A program made the position numbers and the translations under genes. 64,000 nucleotides of DNA from Desulfarculaceae bacterium (GTDB lineage Bacteria > Desulfobacterota > Desulfarculia > Desulfarculales > Desulfarculaceae). The notes beneath the pieces were generated by a model, which was not told the DNA's origin, did no database searches, and saw nothing but the letters and a program-made list of their open reading frames with translations. This document shows, one piece after another, positions 53,454 through 59,793 of the stretch; the stretch's first letter is position 1; each line of letters starts with the position of its first letter. The stretch covers positions 37,782 through 101,781 of the forward strand of contig JAIPEN010000014.1 in the NCBI GenBank assembly GCA_021737145.1, written 5' to 3'.

Positions 53454-53798
53454 CTATCCCAGCGCCGCCAGCTCGGCCTGGAGTTGTTTCACTTCGCTGT
53501 TCACCTTGGCCATCACGTCCGGGGGCTTAAACACCACCGCCTCGGCCCGCGCCACCCGCGCCTCCAGCGCCTCCATGTCCAGGCGCTCCGGGGCAGCCTC
53601 TTGTTCTTCCTCGGGCACCCCGGCCCAGGCCTGCTCCACCAGGTCGGCGATGGGTTCCCAAGTGCACTCGCCCTGGTGATTCAGGTACACCGCCTTACCC
53701 CCCTTGCGGGGGGTGAGGGTCTGACCGCGCCGGTTCATCACCACCCCCTCGCGGCTCACCCTGTAACTGGTGCCCGGGATCGGCCTAAACTCGCTCAT
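53454..53798 (-). CDS. NUMOD4-like small DNA-binding protein
   Basis: The 114-aa product begins FRPIPGTSYRVSREGVVMNRRGQTLTPRKGGKAVYLN, like the NUMOD4/HNH-associated DNA-binding segment, but without an HNH nuclease. A helical C-terminus (RLDMEALEARVARAEAVVFKPPDVMAKVNSEVKQLQAEL) follows. It overlaps the upstream gene. Role unclear. Confidence 0.6.
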   Translation of the reverse strand: MSEFRPIPGTSYRVSREGVVMNRRGQTLTPRKGGKAVYLNHQGECTWEPIADLVEQAWAGVPEEEQEAAPERLDMEALEARVARAEAVVFKPPDVMAKVNSEVKQLQAELAALG

Positions 53799-54208
53799 GC
53801 CCCTACTTCCTCCCGCCCAATGGCGGCCTGAATTATTTTTTTGACCTTGTTTCCCACGCGGTCGTGGGTGAACCAGCGCAAAGGCTTGCCCTTGGCCTTT
53901 GCGTACTCCACCTCCACGCCAGTGCTGGCCCCGATATAATCGTTGTAATTGACTACGAAGACCTCGTCGGCTAGATCGATTTTGGCCAGATGCAGCCTAT
54001 CCATTTCCTCCGCGCAACCTTCGTTCTCGGCCAGGTGGTGAACAAGTTGCTCGGCATTGGCTAACTCTTCGCTGTACCAGCCGGGTAGCAGATGCAGGCC
54101 CATGGTGATGGAACGCTCGTCCCGCTCGATTATCCAGGCGACCACGGCCATTACGTCACAAAACCTCGAAGAGCCGCACAAGGTGACGACCTTGGGCCTC
54201 TCGCTCAT
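53795..54208 (-). CDS. Nucleoside 2-deoxyribosyltransferase-like protein
   Basis: From the ATG at 54208 the protein has 137 aa. The start KVVTLCGSSRFCDVM and the later LHLAKIDLADEVFVVNYNDYIGASTGVEVEYAKAKGKPL follow the NDT-like fold (GS-x-R-F, and ES/AST before E-x-x-Y-A). Members cleave or transfer the base of deoxynucleosides; the Glu of VEVEYA would be the nucleophile. Beside ThyX it may serve dNTP salvage or base modification. Confidence 0.75.
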   Translation of the reverse strand: MSERPKVVTLCGSSRFCDVMAVVAWIIERDERSITMGLHLLPGWYSEELANAEQLVHHLAENEGCAEEMDRLHLAKIDLADEVFVVNYNDYIGASTGVEVEYAKAKGKPLRWFTHDRVGNKVKKIIQAAIGREEVGA

Positions 54209-54414
54209 AACCTTCTCCCCTTCCCCCGCCCCGCCCCGGCGGGGCCGGCCCAATTGCCGGCCCCTCTCCGTGCCTCTGGTGACCTCGGGGGCCTGTATAT
54301 TCCACCGGCCAGGCCCCCTTCCTGGGGGTTTTGAAAAGTGGCCGGGGCCGTGTTGCCCCTAGCGCCGCCGGGTCCAATCAACATTGCTCGGTTCTCCACT
54401 ATCGCCTCGGCCAC
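54205..54414 (-). CDS. Small Gly/Arg-rich ORF (uncertain)
   Basis: A 69-aa ORF starting at GTG after GGGAGG, with its TGA overlapping the next ATG (ATGA). Both features argue for translation, although the Gly/Pro/Arg-rich composition (IGPGGARGNTAP..., then AGAGRGKGRRL) is that of many GC-rich shadow ORFs. No family is known. Confidence 0.45.
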   Translation of the reverse strand: MAEAIVENRAMLIGPGGARGNTAPATFQNPQEGGLAGGIYRPPRSPEARRGAGNWAGPAGAGRGKGRRL

Positions 54415-54437
54415 TTGTCAAAACCTCCCATCTAAAG

Positions 54438-54479
54438 GCCCGGCCGGGGGCCGGAGGGGGTGCAACGGCCCCCGGCCGG
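54438..54479. terminator. Strong GC hairpin downstream of the Acb2-like gene
   Basis: A perfect 15-bp stem CCCGGCCGGGGGCCG / CGGCCCCCGGCCGGG with a 12-nt loop. No U tract follows in either direction, so it may act as an mRNA 3' stabiliser or processing site rather than a classical terminator. The surrounding 54415-54539 holds no gene. Confidence 0.55.
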
Positions 54480-54539
54480 GGGTGCGGGCATCAAGGGTGT
54501 TTGCCACGCAGCCAGCCCGCCAGCCGCGCCCCTGGTAGT

Positions 54540-54746
54540 TCACTCGCGCCGGGCAATAGAGGCGTTGGCCCACATGACAAACTCGTCCAGCTTGGTCATG
54601 GCCAGGGACTTCTCCCGGCTCTCGGGACACAGGCTGTCGATGGTGCGGGCCAGGGCCTTGGCCTCTTCCCTGATTTCCTCGTACTTGGCGGGCTGCCCGT
54701 CCTTGGGCGGGTGGTAGGTGAATCTCAGATCGATTTCGTCCAGCAT
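54540..54746 (-). CDS. acb2: Acb2-like cyclic-oligonucleotide sponge (anti-CBASS)
   Basis: I use the ATG at 54746 (68 aa), preceded by AAGGAG; the track start is 7 codons earlier. RFTYHPPKDGQPAKYEEIREEAKALARTI and SREKSLAMTKLDEFVMWANASIAR give the pattern of the Acb2/Tad1 hairpin family (Y-H-P-P, then C/VP-x-SREK-x-LA-x-T-x-LE-x-x-V-x-WANA-x-IAR). Acb2 of Pseudomonas phages binds 3',3'-cGAMP and cA3 and so blocks CBASS immunity. The fit is by remembered family pattern; ligand binding here is unproven. It sits in the leftward early operon. Confidence 0.8.
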   Translation of the reverse strand: MLDEIDLRFTYHPPKDGQPAKYEEIREEAKALARTIDSLCPESREKSLAMTKLDEFVMWANASIARRE

Positions 54747-54780
54747 TGTCTTTCTCTCCTTCTCCAACGGGCCGCGCCTG

Positions 54781-55644
54781 TTAGGCGATTACCGTCACGT
54801 TCTCCACCTTGGCCTCGGCCAGGCGAAACTCCAGCTCGGCCTGCACGTTGGCCATGGCCTCCAAGCGCCAGCGCCCGCCGTCCGCCTCGAACAGGGCCAG
54901 ACCGCCGCCGGGGCGCACCCGCAGCTTGAACATGCTCATGGGCTGCATCACGTCCACAAAGGTGCGATAGGGCCTGAGCTTGACGGTCTCCTTTAGCTCC
55001 GTCCGGACCAGACTCCCGCTGCCGGCCTTGAGGGTCACCGTCTGGGCCAGGCCGTCGTCCTGGTGCACTGCCTCGGCCTTGTCCACCAGGCTGGTGGCCA
55101 CCTCGGCGCAATACTCCAGATCGCCCAGGTCCGCGCTTAGCTGCGCCTGCTCGGCGTCGGCAGCGTCCTCGGGATCGTCGTAGTTGACCTTGCCGTCGCT
55201 GCCTTCCCGGCGCACCGGCTTGCGCACCAACACCGGCTTGCCGCCCACCCGGACCATGCCCAGGGCATCGGCGTTCACAAACCCCGAGGCCAGCATGATC
55301 ACGAAAGCCTCCTGGGGCAGGAAGCTGCCGAAGACCACATCGGGCAACACCTGGCCGCAGTCGGCCACCATGAACATGTCCCGCTGGCGGAAGTCGCCAA
55401 AGGTGGCTCCGTAGAGCTCCACCAGGGTGGGGCTCTTCACCTGGGCCATGAGCGGTTCGGCCAGCTTGTCCAGGTTGCCCTTGAGGTACTGCACCATGGC
55501 ATCCAGGCTCACCACCTCCAGGGTGGGGGCCGTGGGGGCCATGACCGCGTGCACCTTGCGGTTGGTGTACTCCCGCCCGTCGATGGGCAGCACCGTGGTG
55601 GTGCCCAGTTGCTCCTGCAAAAATTCCAACGCGCCTCTTTCCAT
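54781..55644 (-). CDS. Hypothetical 287-aa prophage protein
   Basis: The protein is beta/alpha mixed with LPIDGREYTNRKVHAVMAPTAPTLEVVSLDAMVQYLKGNLDKL at the start, VVFGSFLPQEAFVIMLASGF in the middle, and FKLRVRPGGGLALFEADGGRWRLEA near the end. No family is recognised. It lies between the 197-aa gene and the Acb2-like gene and is preceded by GGAGAGG. Confidence 0.75.
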   Translation of the reverse strand: MERGALEFLQEQLGTTTVLPIDGREYTNRKVHAVMAPTAPTLEVVSLDAMVQYLKGNLDKLAEPLMAQVKSPTLVELYGATFGDFRQRDMFMVADCGQVLPDVVFGSFLPQEAFVIMLASGFVNADALGMVRVGGKPVLVRKPVRREGSDGKVNYDDPEDAADAEQAQLSADLGDLEYCAEVATSLVDKAEAVHQDDGLAQTVTLKAGSGSLVRTELKETVKLRPYRTFVDVMQPMSMFKLRVRPGGGLALFEADGGRWRLEAMANVQAELEFRLAEAKVENVTVIA

Positions 55645-55677
55645 GTCCTCTCCTTCTCGGCCGGGGCCGCGCCCCGC

Positions 55678-56271
55678 CTAGTTCACGGCCCCGATGGGGC
55701 CTTTCTTAGGGTTTTCCTCGGCGTCCTCGCCCTGGTCGCCGCCTTGCTCTTGTTCGTCGAACAGGGGCGTCCTGTTGCCCATGGCCATGACCGCCTTGCC
55801 GTTCTTGACGAACACAAACACCCGCTTTTCCTCCGGCTTGGGCGGGGCCAGGGTCGATTTGACCTTGTAGGTGAGCAGGCCCACGTCGCGGTCCTTGTCC
55901 GGCTTTATGGCCACCTCCAAAACCACCTTGCGCATCGCCTTGGCCTCGGTGTTGGGGTCCATGATGTTCTCGGCCATGGCCGCCAGTTCCCGGTCAAAGG
56001 TCTTTATGGCCGCCCCGTTGGCAATGTCGGCCACGCTCAAAACGTTTTTCATCTGCCATTCCCTCGTGCTCCTTTCAAAAAAAATCACCTGTCCAGGCTC
56101 CATGGGCAGCCTCTCCGGCGGCAGGGACTCGGGCAGGGCCACCGGCCCCGGACACCCCACGCACTCCAGGAGCGAGCGCATGCCCGCCGGGGCCAGCTCT
56201 TCTATCGCCTTCACGCTGGCCAGCAGACGCCGCCGCACCTGGCAGGCTTGCAGGCCGTCCGCGTTCAACAT
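55678..56271 (-). CDS. Hypothetical early protein (start uncertain)
   Basis: The frame is open from an ATG at 56271 (overlapping the previous stop), giving 197 aa. An internal ATG at 56052, with AGGGAA before it, gives 124 aa (MKNVLSVADIANGAAIKTFDRELAAMAENIMDPNTEAKAMRKVVLEVAIKP). The latter part resembles phage hypothetical proteins of ~110-130 aa with the D-P-N-T-x-A-K-A-x-R motif, so the first 73 residues (with CVGCPG) may be a separate module fused in frame. Function unknown. Confidence 0.65.
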   Translation of the reverse strand: MLNADGLQACQVRRRLLASVKAIEELAPAGMRSLLECVGCPGPVALPESLPPERLPMEPGQVIFFERSTREWQMKNVLSVADIANGAAIKTFDRELAAMAENIMDPNTEAKAMRKVVLEVAIKPDKDRDVGLLTYKVKSTLAPPKPEEKRVFVFVKNGKAVMAMGNRTPLFDEQEQGGDQGEDAEENPKKGPIGAVN

Positions 56272-56447
56272 GTGCCCGGTCCACCAGGGGCAGCGGTGGG
56301 TGAAGGCCGCGGACTCCGCGCCTTCTGGGCCAGGTACTGGCGCACCGCCACCGCTGGCTCCAGTTTCAGGCGCTCGGGATGTTCGGGGTCCTTGGTCCAT
56401 CGGCTCACTTCTCCCCAAATCTTGTTCAGGCGCACGCCCTCACTCAC
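56265..56447 (-). CDS. 60-aa early-operon ORF
   Basis: A GTG start overlaps the preceding stop (GTGAGTGA). The product has GVRLNKIWGEVSRWTKDPEHPERLKLEPAVAVRQYLAQ and a Pro/Gly tail. Its end overlaps the next ATG. No family is recognised. Confidence 0.55.
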   Translation of the reverse strand: MSEGVRLNKIWGEVSRWTKDPEHPERLKLEPAVAVRQYLAQKARSPRPSPTAAPGGPGTC

Positions 56448-56634
56448 GCTCCCAGCTCTCCTCATCCATGGCCTTGATCAGCTCTCGCCTAAACCGCGAC
56501 TGTAGGTCCAGGCGCACGCTATTGCGGAATGCCGGGTGCTTTATCTCGGCGAACATCTTCCTGGCCGCCATCTTGGCCACCGCCGCCAGGGCCGGCTGAA
56601 CATCTTCGACCACCCGTGAGATACTTGTCCTCAT
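56440..56634 (-). CDS. 64-aa early-operon protein
   Basis: The ATG at 56634 overlaps the upstream stop. The product MRTSISRVVEDVQPALAAVAKMAARKMFAEIKHPAFRNSVRLDLQSRFRRELIKAMDEE is helical and amphipathic. The track ORF from 56826 adds a shadow N-terminus. Function unknown. Confidence 0.6.
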   Translation of the reverse strand: MRTSISRVVEDVQPALAAVAKMAARKMFAEIKHPAFRNSVRLDLQSRFRRELIKAMDEESWERE

Positions 56635-56849
56635 GTCGCCGCCCCCTTGAAACGCTGCTCGTATATTTCCGCCGCCTCGGTCGCCGTGGCCGCCGGGATC
56701 ACCTGGGGATTGCGCTCGTAGTCGGTGAGCTTGCACAACACCCTGGCCGTGTATTTCCCAAAAGGCCCCCGAACATAGGGCTTGTCCTCGGTTCCCGCGA
56801 TGGGGTCGTCCTCCACCACCAGCCACCAGCGCTTGTCCTGGTCAGTCAT
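56631..56849 (-). CDS. 72-aa early-operon protein
   Basis: The ATG at 56849 overlaps the upstream stop (TGATG). The product DKRWWLVVEDDPIAGTEDKPYVRGPFGKYTARVLCKLTDYERNPQV looks like a small beta protein with an acidic patch. No family is recognised. Confidence 0.6.
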   Translation of the reverse strand: MTDQDKRWWLVVEDDPIAGTEDKPYVRGPFGKYTARVLCKLTDYERNPQVIPAATATEAAEIYEQRFKGAAT

Positions 56850-57004
56850 CAGGCCCGCCCGAACAGCTTCATGCCGGGCCTTCTCCACGGCCGTGGGGGC
56901 CGGTCCGAGCAAACCCCCGGCTCCAGCAGCTTGCCCTTGGCGTCGAACTTGGCCCACTTCACTGGCCATCGGGTTCTCTTGCGCCGCAAATCCTTCATGC
57001 CCAT
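56849..57004 (-). CDS. 51-aa basic ORF
   Basis: MGMKDLRRKRTRWPVKWAKFDAKGKLLEP... ends at a TGA overlapping the next ATG. It is in a different frame from the longer track ORF (56631-57104), whose N-terminus I consider a shadow. Highly basic, perhaps nucleic-acid-binding. Confidence 0.5.
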   Translation of the reverse strand: MGMKDLRRKRTRWPVKWAKFDAKGKLLEPGVCSDRPPRPWRRPGMKLFGRA

Positions 57005-57007
57005 GCA

Positions 57008-57337
57008 TCAACTCCAAATCAGGCCCAGGCCCCAGGCCAAGCAAAAGCCCACGCTGAGCCAAAACATTCCCCATTGCCGCGCCCGCCAGGTGCTGATCAG
57101 CCAAAAAGGCTGGCTAGCCAGGCCCATCAAAGAGCCCCACCAAGCCCAAGCCCCGCCCGCCTGCACCATGGCCAGGGCTGGCGCGCCCAGGGCCAGGATC
57201 ATAAACTGGCGCACCGCCTCCCAGGCCGGGGCCTTGCGGTCCTTGCCGCAACGGCCACAGGTCTGGTGCAGCCACGGCCCCCATCGGAGCACGGTCTGCC
57301 AGTCGTGGCGGCAACGGGGCGGGAAAAACCAGCTCAT
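57008..57337 (-). CDS. Membrane protein with N-terminal Cys motif
   Basis: From the ATG at 57337, overlapping the previous stop, the protein has 109 aa. HQTCGRCGKDRK is a CxxC knuckle, followed by two or three membrane segments (FMILALGAPALAMVQAGGAWAWWGSLMGLA, then WGMFWLSVGFCLAWGLGLI). No family is recognised; an early phage membrane protein. Confidence 0.6.
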   Translation of the reverse strand: MSWFFPPRCRHDWQTVLRWGPWLHQTCGRCGKDRKAPAWEAVRQFMILALGAPALAMVQAGGAWAWWGSLMGLASQPFWLISTWRARQWGMFWLSVGFCLAWGLGLIWS

Positions 57338-57492
57338 GACAACGCTCCGCACCTGGCCAAAAGGATCGCCAATAGGTTTGCCGCTATAGATATGGACACT
57401 AAGAACCTGACTCTTGGCCTGGCCCAGGCTGTGCCTGCCATTGCCCCTCGCGCGATTACGAGGACAAGAAGGCAACCAGCTAGCCAGCTCAT
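57334..57492 (-). CDS. 52-aa membrane peptide
   Basis: MSWLAGCLLVLVIARGAMAGTAW...RFLVSISIAANLLAILLA has two hydrophobic stretches. Start and stop both overlap the neighbouring genes. The track ORF start at 57609 is a shadow extension. Confidence 0.5.
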   Translation of the reverse strand: MSWLAGCLLVLVIARGAMAGTAWARPRVRFLVSISIAANLLAILLARCGALS

Positions 57493-57671
57493 GCCCCATG
57501 CCTCGCGCGGAATTCCAGCTCGGTGTTCACCGCGTTCATCAGCTCCTTGTCCTGGGGCGTTCTCTCTTTCCATTTCACCGCCGCCCACTTGAGCCACCAG
57601 GTGGGGCACTCTTCCACCGTCTTGCCCTTGAACCTGCCGGTGTGCACCACCATCTCCACGTCGCCGCTCAC
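57489..57671 (-). CDS. Small DUF3820-like protein
   Basis: From the GTG at 57671 the product has 60 aa: MVVHTGRFKGKTVEECPTWWLKWAAVKW. This is the 'GKYKGK-x-x-x-x-VP-x-x-WL-x-W' pattern of DUF3820/exodeoxyribonuclease-X C-terminal-like small proteins. Role unknown; start and stop are coupled to neighbours. Confidence 0.6.
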   Translation of the reverse strand: MSGDVEMVVHTGRFKGKTVEECPTWWLKWAAVKWKERTPQDKELMNAVNTELEFRARHGA

Positions 57672-57838
57672 TTGCCTGCCTCCGGCTTCTTTGCCTTCAC
57701 GACCTTGATGTAGCGAATCTCTATTGGCCACTTGGTGAACCCGTACCTAAGCCCCGCATAGAGCCCGAACCCCACCAAGAACGAAACGCCAAGAACACCA
57801 GCCCCGGCCTTTGCCAACATGACCAGCGTGTCTAGCAT
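57668..57838 (-). CDS. 56-aa single-span membrane protein
   Basis: MLDTLVMLAKAGAGVLGVSFLVGFGLYAGLRYGFTKWP... one membrane segment and a basic tail (KVVKAKKPEAGK). The ATG overlaps the stop of the Cys-rich gene (ATGCTAG), and the stop overlaps the next GTG. Too short for the ORF track. Confidence 0.55.
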   Translation of the reverse strand: MLDTLVMLAKAGAGVLGVSFLVGFGLYAGLRYGFTKWPIEIRYIKVVKAKKPEAGK

Positions 57839-58200
57839 GCCCCCACCTCAAAAAGACCCCCAGCCGCTCCACTGCGCGCCGGCTGGGGGTCTGGCTTGGG
57901 TTCTGGATTTGGGTTGGTCTGTCTGTCCCCCGTGGGTGTGGGGGACTCCGGGCTCCGGCCGCCTGGAGCATCTTGGGCGCGCGGCTGGCCGGGGGCCGGT
58001 TGGGGGGCTATGCGGATGTTCACCGGCCCGGCGCAGGCGCGCATGCAGGCAGGCGAGAAATACTTGCGTCCGTTGTGATCGGTGCGCTCCCTGGCCTCGC
58101 GCAGGGCGCAGGCCCAGCAGCAGGTCACGCAGTTGTTGCCCTTGCGGGTGCAAGCCACGTACAGCTTGCGGTCCTCGGCGTATTTGCAATCAGGCAGCAT
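57832..58200 (-). CDS. Cys-rich protein with Pro-rich tail
   Basis: From the ATG at 58200 the protein has 122 aa. CKYAEDRKLYVACTRKGNNCVTCCWACALREARE...CMRACAG gives at least nine Cys in pairs and could bind one or two zinc ions. The last ~55 residues are Pro/Gly-rich and unstructured. It is the third in a row of small Cys-rich genes. Function unknown. Confidence 0.65.
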   Translation of the reverse strand: MLPDCKYAEDRKLYVACTRKGNNCVTCCWACALREARERTDHNGRKYFSPACMRACAGPVNIRIAPQPAPGQPRAQDAPGGRSPESPTPTGDRQTNPNPEPKPDPQPARSGAAGGLFEVGAC

Positions 58201-58453
58201 ACCGGCCCAGGGCCCAGGAGTTGGCGCAGTTGCCGCAGAGCTCGCCGTCGCCGTCGGGGTTTTCAATCCAGCCGTCCGGCGGGGGCCCCTTGAAATAAGA
58301 GGCCTCTTCCTCCCACACCTCGGTGTGGCATTGGGCGCACTCGTGGCGGTGTTGCTTTTTCGTGTGAACCAGCCAGGCTGGGTCTACGCAAGAACCGCCG
58401 GGATAGGTTTTCCCCGGGTACAAGTTTAGTTTTTTTATGTCTTTAGGCGGCAT
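58190..58453 (-). CDS. Zinc-ribbon-like protein, copy 2 of tandem pair
   Basis: From the ATG at 58453, overlapping the stop of copy 1, the product has 87 aa. HECAQCHTEV and LCGNCANSWALGRYAA form two CxxC knuckles. The C-terminus is almost identical to that of the upstream gene, at DNA level too, so the two arose by duplication. Confidence 0.68.
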   Translation of the reverse strand: MPPKDIKKLNLYPGKTYPGGSCVDPAWLVHTKKQHRHECAQCHTEVWEEEASYFKGPPPDGWIENPDGDGELCGNCANSWALGRYAA

Positions 58454-58658
58454 GGCGGCCCAGGGCCCAGGAGTTGGCGCAGTTGCCGCAAAGGGCCCCG
58501 TAGCGCTTGGGCCTGGGGTCGGGTATCCAGCCCAGGGGCAAGGGCAAGTCGCTATGCACCTCGGCATGGCACTGGCCGCATTCGTGACGCTCCAGCTCCA
58601 CGGGCGGAAGACTTGGCTCAACCGGCCCATATCCAAAAATGATGTAGTGGTCACTCAT
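58443..58658 (-). CDS. Zinc-ribbon-like protein, copy 1 of tandem pair
   Basis: The 71-aa product has HECGQCHAEV and LCGNCANSWALGRHAA, a four-Cys zinc ribbon with a Pro-rich loop (LPLPLGWIPDPRPKRYGA). It is followed by the 87-aa paralogue, sharing a ~35-bp identical 3' segment. Function unknown; possibly nucleic-acid- or protein-binding. Confidence 0.68.
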   Translation of the reverse strand: MSDHYIIFGYGPVEPSLPPVELERHECGQCHAEVHSDLPLPLGWIPDPRPKRYGALCGNCANSWALGRHAA

Positions 58659-58894
58659 CAGACACCCCCTCTTATGCGGGCCATGGCCTCGCTTATCTTG
58701 TCCTGGCCGTTGAAGCGCTTTTTAAGTTCGGCCAGGTCCTGCATGGTTCCCACCGCGCGGGGCCGGAAGCCCAGGCGAGCGGCGGCCTTCAAAACTGGAT
58801 AAGGCAGCAGTCCGCAATCGCTCACCGGCCAGGACCCGCAGGCCATGCCCAGGGGCAAAAAGGAGCTTGCCGGTGCCATCTCTACGCCTGCCAT
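58658..58894 (-). CDS. 78-aa early-operon protein
   Basis: From the ATG at 58894, after AGGAGA, the product reads ...SFLPLGMACGSWPVSDCGLLPYPVLKAAARLGFRPRAVGTMQDLAELKKRFNGQDKISEAMARIRGG. The last 40 residues look helical. The track ORF reaching 59224 is a shadow of the CII-like gene. No family is recognised. Confidence 0.6.
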   Translation of the reverse strand: MAGVEMAPASSFLPLGMACGSWPVSDCGLLPYPVLKAAARLGFRPRAVGTMQDLAELKKRFNGQDKISEAMARIRGGV

Positions 58895-58919
58895 GATCTT
58901 CTCCTGGCCGGTCAGGGCG

Positions 58920-58950
58920 TCAGGCCCGCACCCGACTCTCCCTTGCCCGG
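58920..58950 (+). repeat. Imperfect direct repeat, copy A
   Basis: TCAGGCCCGCACCCGACTCT... recurs at 61071-61102 with few changes (one indel). The pair brackets the immunity region. Confidence 0.6.
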
Positions 58951-58962
58951 CCTGTTGGTGGT

Positions 58963-59460
58963 TCACTTCTTGGCCCCTTTGGGGCCGCCCTTGCCCATGA
59001 TCACCGCGCCCAGCTCCCGGAGCTCCTTGTCGGCTGCCTTGAATAGGCGCTCCAGGGCGGGCCGTTCCTCTTGGTCGATACGTCCGTCTTTCATGGCCTC
59101 GGCAATGCCCTGGGCCAAAGACCCCAGGCGGCCCACCACGTCGTTCATCTCTTGCAGCGGATTGCCGCTGTGTTCCAGGGCGTCCATGTCGTCCACCGCG
59201 CGCAGGGCGGGCCAAATAAGGCACTGCTCCACCCGCCGGGCCCGGGAAGCGAAATGTATGGCCATCACGTCGGCCAGGCGCATATGGGAATCATCGTGGC
59301 CTCTTAGCCGGCTGTAGAATGTGCTGTAATGCACATCAACCAAGGCGGCAGCCCTGGCCACCACATCGCCTCGCTGTTCCACTGTGGCCACCTGGTGGCA
59401 CACTTCGCGGATGGGCCCCGCGTTCACCAGCCGCACCTCTTTCAAGACCCTTAGATCCAT
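58963..59460 (-). CDS. CII/CP76-like phage regulatory protein
   Basis: The 165-aa protein has an HTH-like segment (ARAAALVDVHYSTFYSRLRGHDDSHMRLADVMAI) matching the phage regulatory CII (CP76) family. The helical rest includes EERPALERLFKAADKELRELGAVIMG. It follows the RHH regulator in the leftward operon and is likely to influence the lysis-lysogeny choice or early transcription. Confidence 0.75.
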   Translation of the reverse strand: MDLRVLKEVRLVNAGPIREVCHQVATVEQRGDVVARAAALVDVHYSTFYSRLRGHDDSHMRLADVMAIHFASRARRVEQCLIWPALRAVDDMDALEHSGNPLQEMNDVVGRLGSLAQGIAEAMKDGRIDQEERPALERLFKAADKELRELGAVIMGKGGPKGAKK

Positions 59461-59521
59461 CTCGTAAAATCTCCGCTATCTTTTTTGTGGATTATTAGGC
59501 AGTTAGGTGCCATGGTTTATC

Positions 59522-59731
59522 TTAGGCCCGACTTGCCTCGGGGAGGCCCGGCGTGTTACATTGCTTTACAATTTCTTCCGCTCGCTCCAAGGCCGCGACG
59601 CGGACGAAATCGCTAAGCTTGCGGTGGTCTATCTGGGCGGCGCGCTCAATCAGGGTGCGGTGCGCATGGGTGAGGCGAACATTGACCGGCCTGCCATTTA
59701 ATCTCGTTACGTTGTTTTTTCGCTCTGCCAT
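59522..59731 (-). CDS. Ribbon-helix-helix regulator in the Cro position
   Basis: From the ATG at 59731 the product has 69 aa: RPVNVRLTHAHRTLIERAAQIDHRKLSDFVRVAALERAEEIV. This is a ribbon-helix-helix DNA-binding fold close to DUF1778/TacA-type antitoxins, but with no toxin gene beside it. It is the first gene of the leftward lytic operon and stands opposite the repressor, so it probably plays the Cro or Arc role. Its predicted transcript starts almost at the ATG, so it may be leaderless. Confidence 0.78.
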   Translation of the reverse strand: MAERKNNVTRLNGRPVNVRLTHAHRTLIERAAQIDHRKLSDFVRVAALERAEEIVKQCNTPGLPEASRA

Positions 59732-59739
59732 GGCCCATA

Positions 59740-59767
59740 AATACAACGTAATGTTTTACGATGTCAA
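59740..59767 (-). promoter_or_regulatory. Leftward lytic promoter with operator in the spacer
   Basis: On the minus strand TTGACA (59767-59762), a 16-nt spacer, and TGTATT (59745-59740). The palindrome CGTAATGTTTTACG (59747-59760) fills the spacer, ideal for repression. Related half-sites lie at 59705 and 59781. Transcription should start about 1-3 nt before the RHH ATG. Confidence 0.68.
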
Positions 59768-59793
59768 CCAAAATAACACATTACGCTATATTT

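Noticed and set aside
56849-57104. N-terminal half of the 157-aa ORF (56631-57104)
   Set aside because: A different frame gives a coupled 51-aa basic ORF, and the ATG at 56849 overlaps its stop; the long version also overlaps the membrane protein gene.
59522-59731. Toxin-antitoxin module based on the DUF1778-like RHH protein
   Set aside because: No GNAT toxin lies adjacent; the neighbouring genes are the CII-like protein and the repressor, so a Cro-like role fits better.
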